From NCBI GenBank assembly GCA_007119835.1, contig SKOX01000059.1, forward strand, positions 1-6,122: a DNA stretch of 6,122 bases. The letters run 5' to 3'. The translations under genes were made by a program, and so were the position numbers. The notes beneath the pieces are model-generated. The model was not told the origin of the DNA. It made no database searches and saw nothing but the letters and a program-made list of their open reading frames with translations. Position 1 is the first letter of the stretch; each line of letters opens with the position of its first letter. This DNA comes from Paracoccaceae bacterium. GTDB lineage: Bacteria > Pseudomonadota > Alphaproteobacteria > Rhodobacterales > Rhodobacteraceae. Shown one piece after another: positions 5,350 to 6,122 of the stretch.

Positions 5350-6122
5350 ATGCCCAACTTCGAGAATTTCCTGACGTATCAGCACTGGCAGCACGCCTTC
5401 GTCGGCCACATCTTCGCGCTGACGGTTGCGGTCTTTCTCGCCGGACTGGTCTATTTCATCCTGTCGATGAGCCAGATCTCGCCGCGGTACCGTCTGACGG
5501 CGGTGATCTCCGCGGTCGTCATGGTCTCCGCCGCCCTCGAGATCGGCCAGCTCTTCGTCCTGTGGCAGACGGCATTCTCGTTCGTTCCCGTCGGCGCCGA
5601 GCTCGAGGGCGCCACGGCCGTCGGCCCCTTCGGCGCGTGGGCTCCGGTCGAGACGACCATGTTCTCCAACGGCTATCGCTACGTGAACTGGTCGATCGAC
5701 GTGCCGATGCTGCTCACCCAGCTGCTGGTCGTGCTCGGGCTGACCGGCGCCGTGTTCTGGCAGACCTGGTGGAAGCTCACCGTCGCGGGTCTCCTGATGA
5801 TCTGGACCGGGTATGTCGGCCAGTTCTACGAGCCGGGGGTCGCGGGCTTCATCGACAACGTCTCGACCGCGCCGTTCTACATCTGGTTCCTGGTGAGCTG
5901 CGTCTTCTACGGCTACCTGCTCTGGGTTCTCTACTTCGCGTTCCAGAAGCCGGTCGGCCACGTCTCGCCGAAGGCACAGCGGGCACTCAACATCTGCCTG
6001 TGGATCATCCTGCTGAGCTGGCTGCTCTATCCCATCGCCTATCTCGTCCCGGCCTTCTGGGCCGACAGCAACGGCGTCGTCGCGCGACAGACCCTGTTCA
6101 CGATCGCCGACATCGTCTCCAA
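5350..6122 (+). CDS. NDQ-type microbial rhodopsin, probable light-driven sodium pump (partial, runs off right edge)
   Basis: A seven-helix retinal protein of the inner membrane, expected to export Na+ (or H+ when Na+ is lacking) in the light. Seen: 257 residues, with helices at about 15-39, 47-72, 108-131, 139-159, 174-198, 210-234 and from 243. Helix C reads RYVNWSIDVPMLLTQ (110-124), with Asn113, Asp117 and Gln124 at the positions of bacteriorhodopsin D85/T89/D96: the NDQ signature. Matches to KR2, recalled from memory, include NFENF with Glu5 (KR2 E11), His20 (H30), Ser60 (S70), Arg110 (R109), GQFYE with Glu161 (E160), WLLYP (224-228), ARQ with Arg246 (R243) and TIADIVS (251-257) with Asp254 (D251) as Schiff-base counterion partner. 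The last two bases, AA, begin the codon where KR2 has retinal Lys255, so Lys is expected but not proven. It is divergent from the ligase operon, and no retinal-synthesis gene lies in the window. Differences from KR2 are listed in the findings. Confidence 0.95.
   Translation, partial: MPNFENFLTYQHWQHAFVGHIFALTVAVFLAGLVYFILSMSQISPRYRLTAVISAVVMVSAALEIGQLFVLWQTAFSFVPVGAELEGATAVGPFGAWAPVETTMFSNGYRYVNWSIDVPMLLTQLLVVLGLTGAVFWQTWWKLTVAGLLMIWTGYVGQFYEPGVAGFIDNVSTAPFYIWFLVSCVFYGYLLWVLYFAFQKPVGHVSPKAQRALNICLWIILLSWLLYPIAYLVPAFWADSNGVVARQTLFTIADIVS

Noticed and set aside
5332..5961. Minus-strand open frame of 209 codons opposite the rhodopsin
   Set aside because: It is highly charged (Asp/Glu/Arg/His), the expected mirror of a hydrophobic membrane protein. 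The rhodopsin motifs identify the plus strand as coding.
5350..6122. Alternative call as proton-pumping proteorhodopsin/xanthorhodopsin or NTQ chloride pump
   Set aside because: Helix C has Asn-Asp-Gln rather than Asp-Thr-Glu or Asn-Thr-Gln, and the N-terminal NFENF and GQFYE blocks are those of the sodium-pump class.

Overview
The window comes from a GC-rich bacterium, most likely an alphaproteobacterium. The coding regions favour G or C in third codon positions. The MltB-type transglycosylase carries the GHTQFIPTSY block that I associate with alphaproteobacterial members of the family. The exact taxon cannot be named from this sequence.

Layout. Four genes lie on the minus strand and read leftwards from about 4719: an ATP-grasp ligase (3406-4719), a CocE/NonD-family serine hydrolase (1379-3409), a small three-helix membrane protein (864-1286), and the N-terminal part of an MltB/GH103 lytic transglycosylase lipoprotein (1-776, cut by the left edge). 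The ligase and hydrolase overlap by four bases (ATGA) and are very probably translationally coupled. The other two follow after gaps of 92 and 87 bp and may or may not share the transcript. The 92-bp gap is unusually rich in inverted repeats.

A 630-bp non-coding stretch (4720-5349) separates this leftward block from a rightward gene at 5350. It holds an 18-bp tandem repeat, a 6+6 dyad and two 9-bp hairpins, but no convincing promoter boxes or gene.

The rightward gene is the highlight. It encodes a microbial rhodopsin of the KR2 class with the NDQ motif in helix C (N113, D117, Q124), the signature of light-driven outward sodium pumps. The window ends two bases (AA) into the codon where the retinal-binding lysine is expected. 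The core residues match KR2. Several peripheral positions differ: the inter-protomer sodium site, the cytoplasmic N61 position, a Glu inside helix B, and a B-C loop 11 residues longer. This looks like a divergent proteobacterial branch of the sodium-pump family.

How the parts fit together: the rhodopsin would produce a light-driven sodium gradient at the inner membrane. The ligase-hydrolase pair looks like a small cytoplasmic module that forms and cleaves amide or ester bonds on an unknown substrate. Nothing in the sequence links it to the rhodopsin except a shared upstream region. The transglycosylase is a housekeeping cell-wall enzyme.
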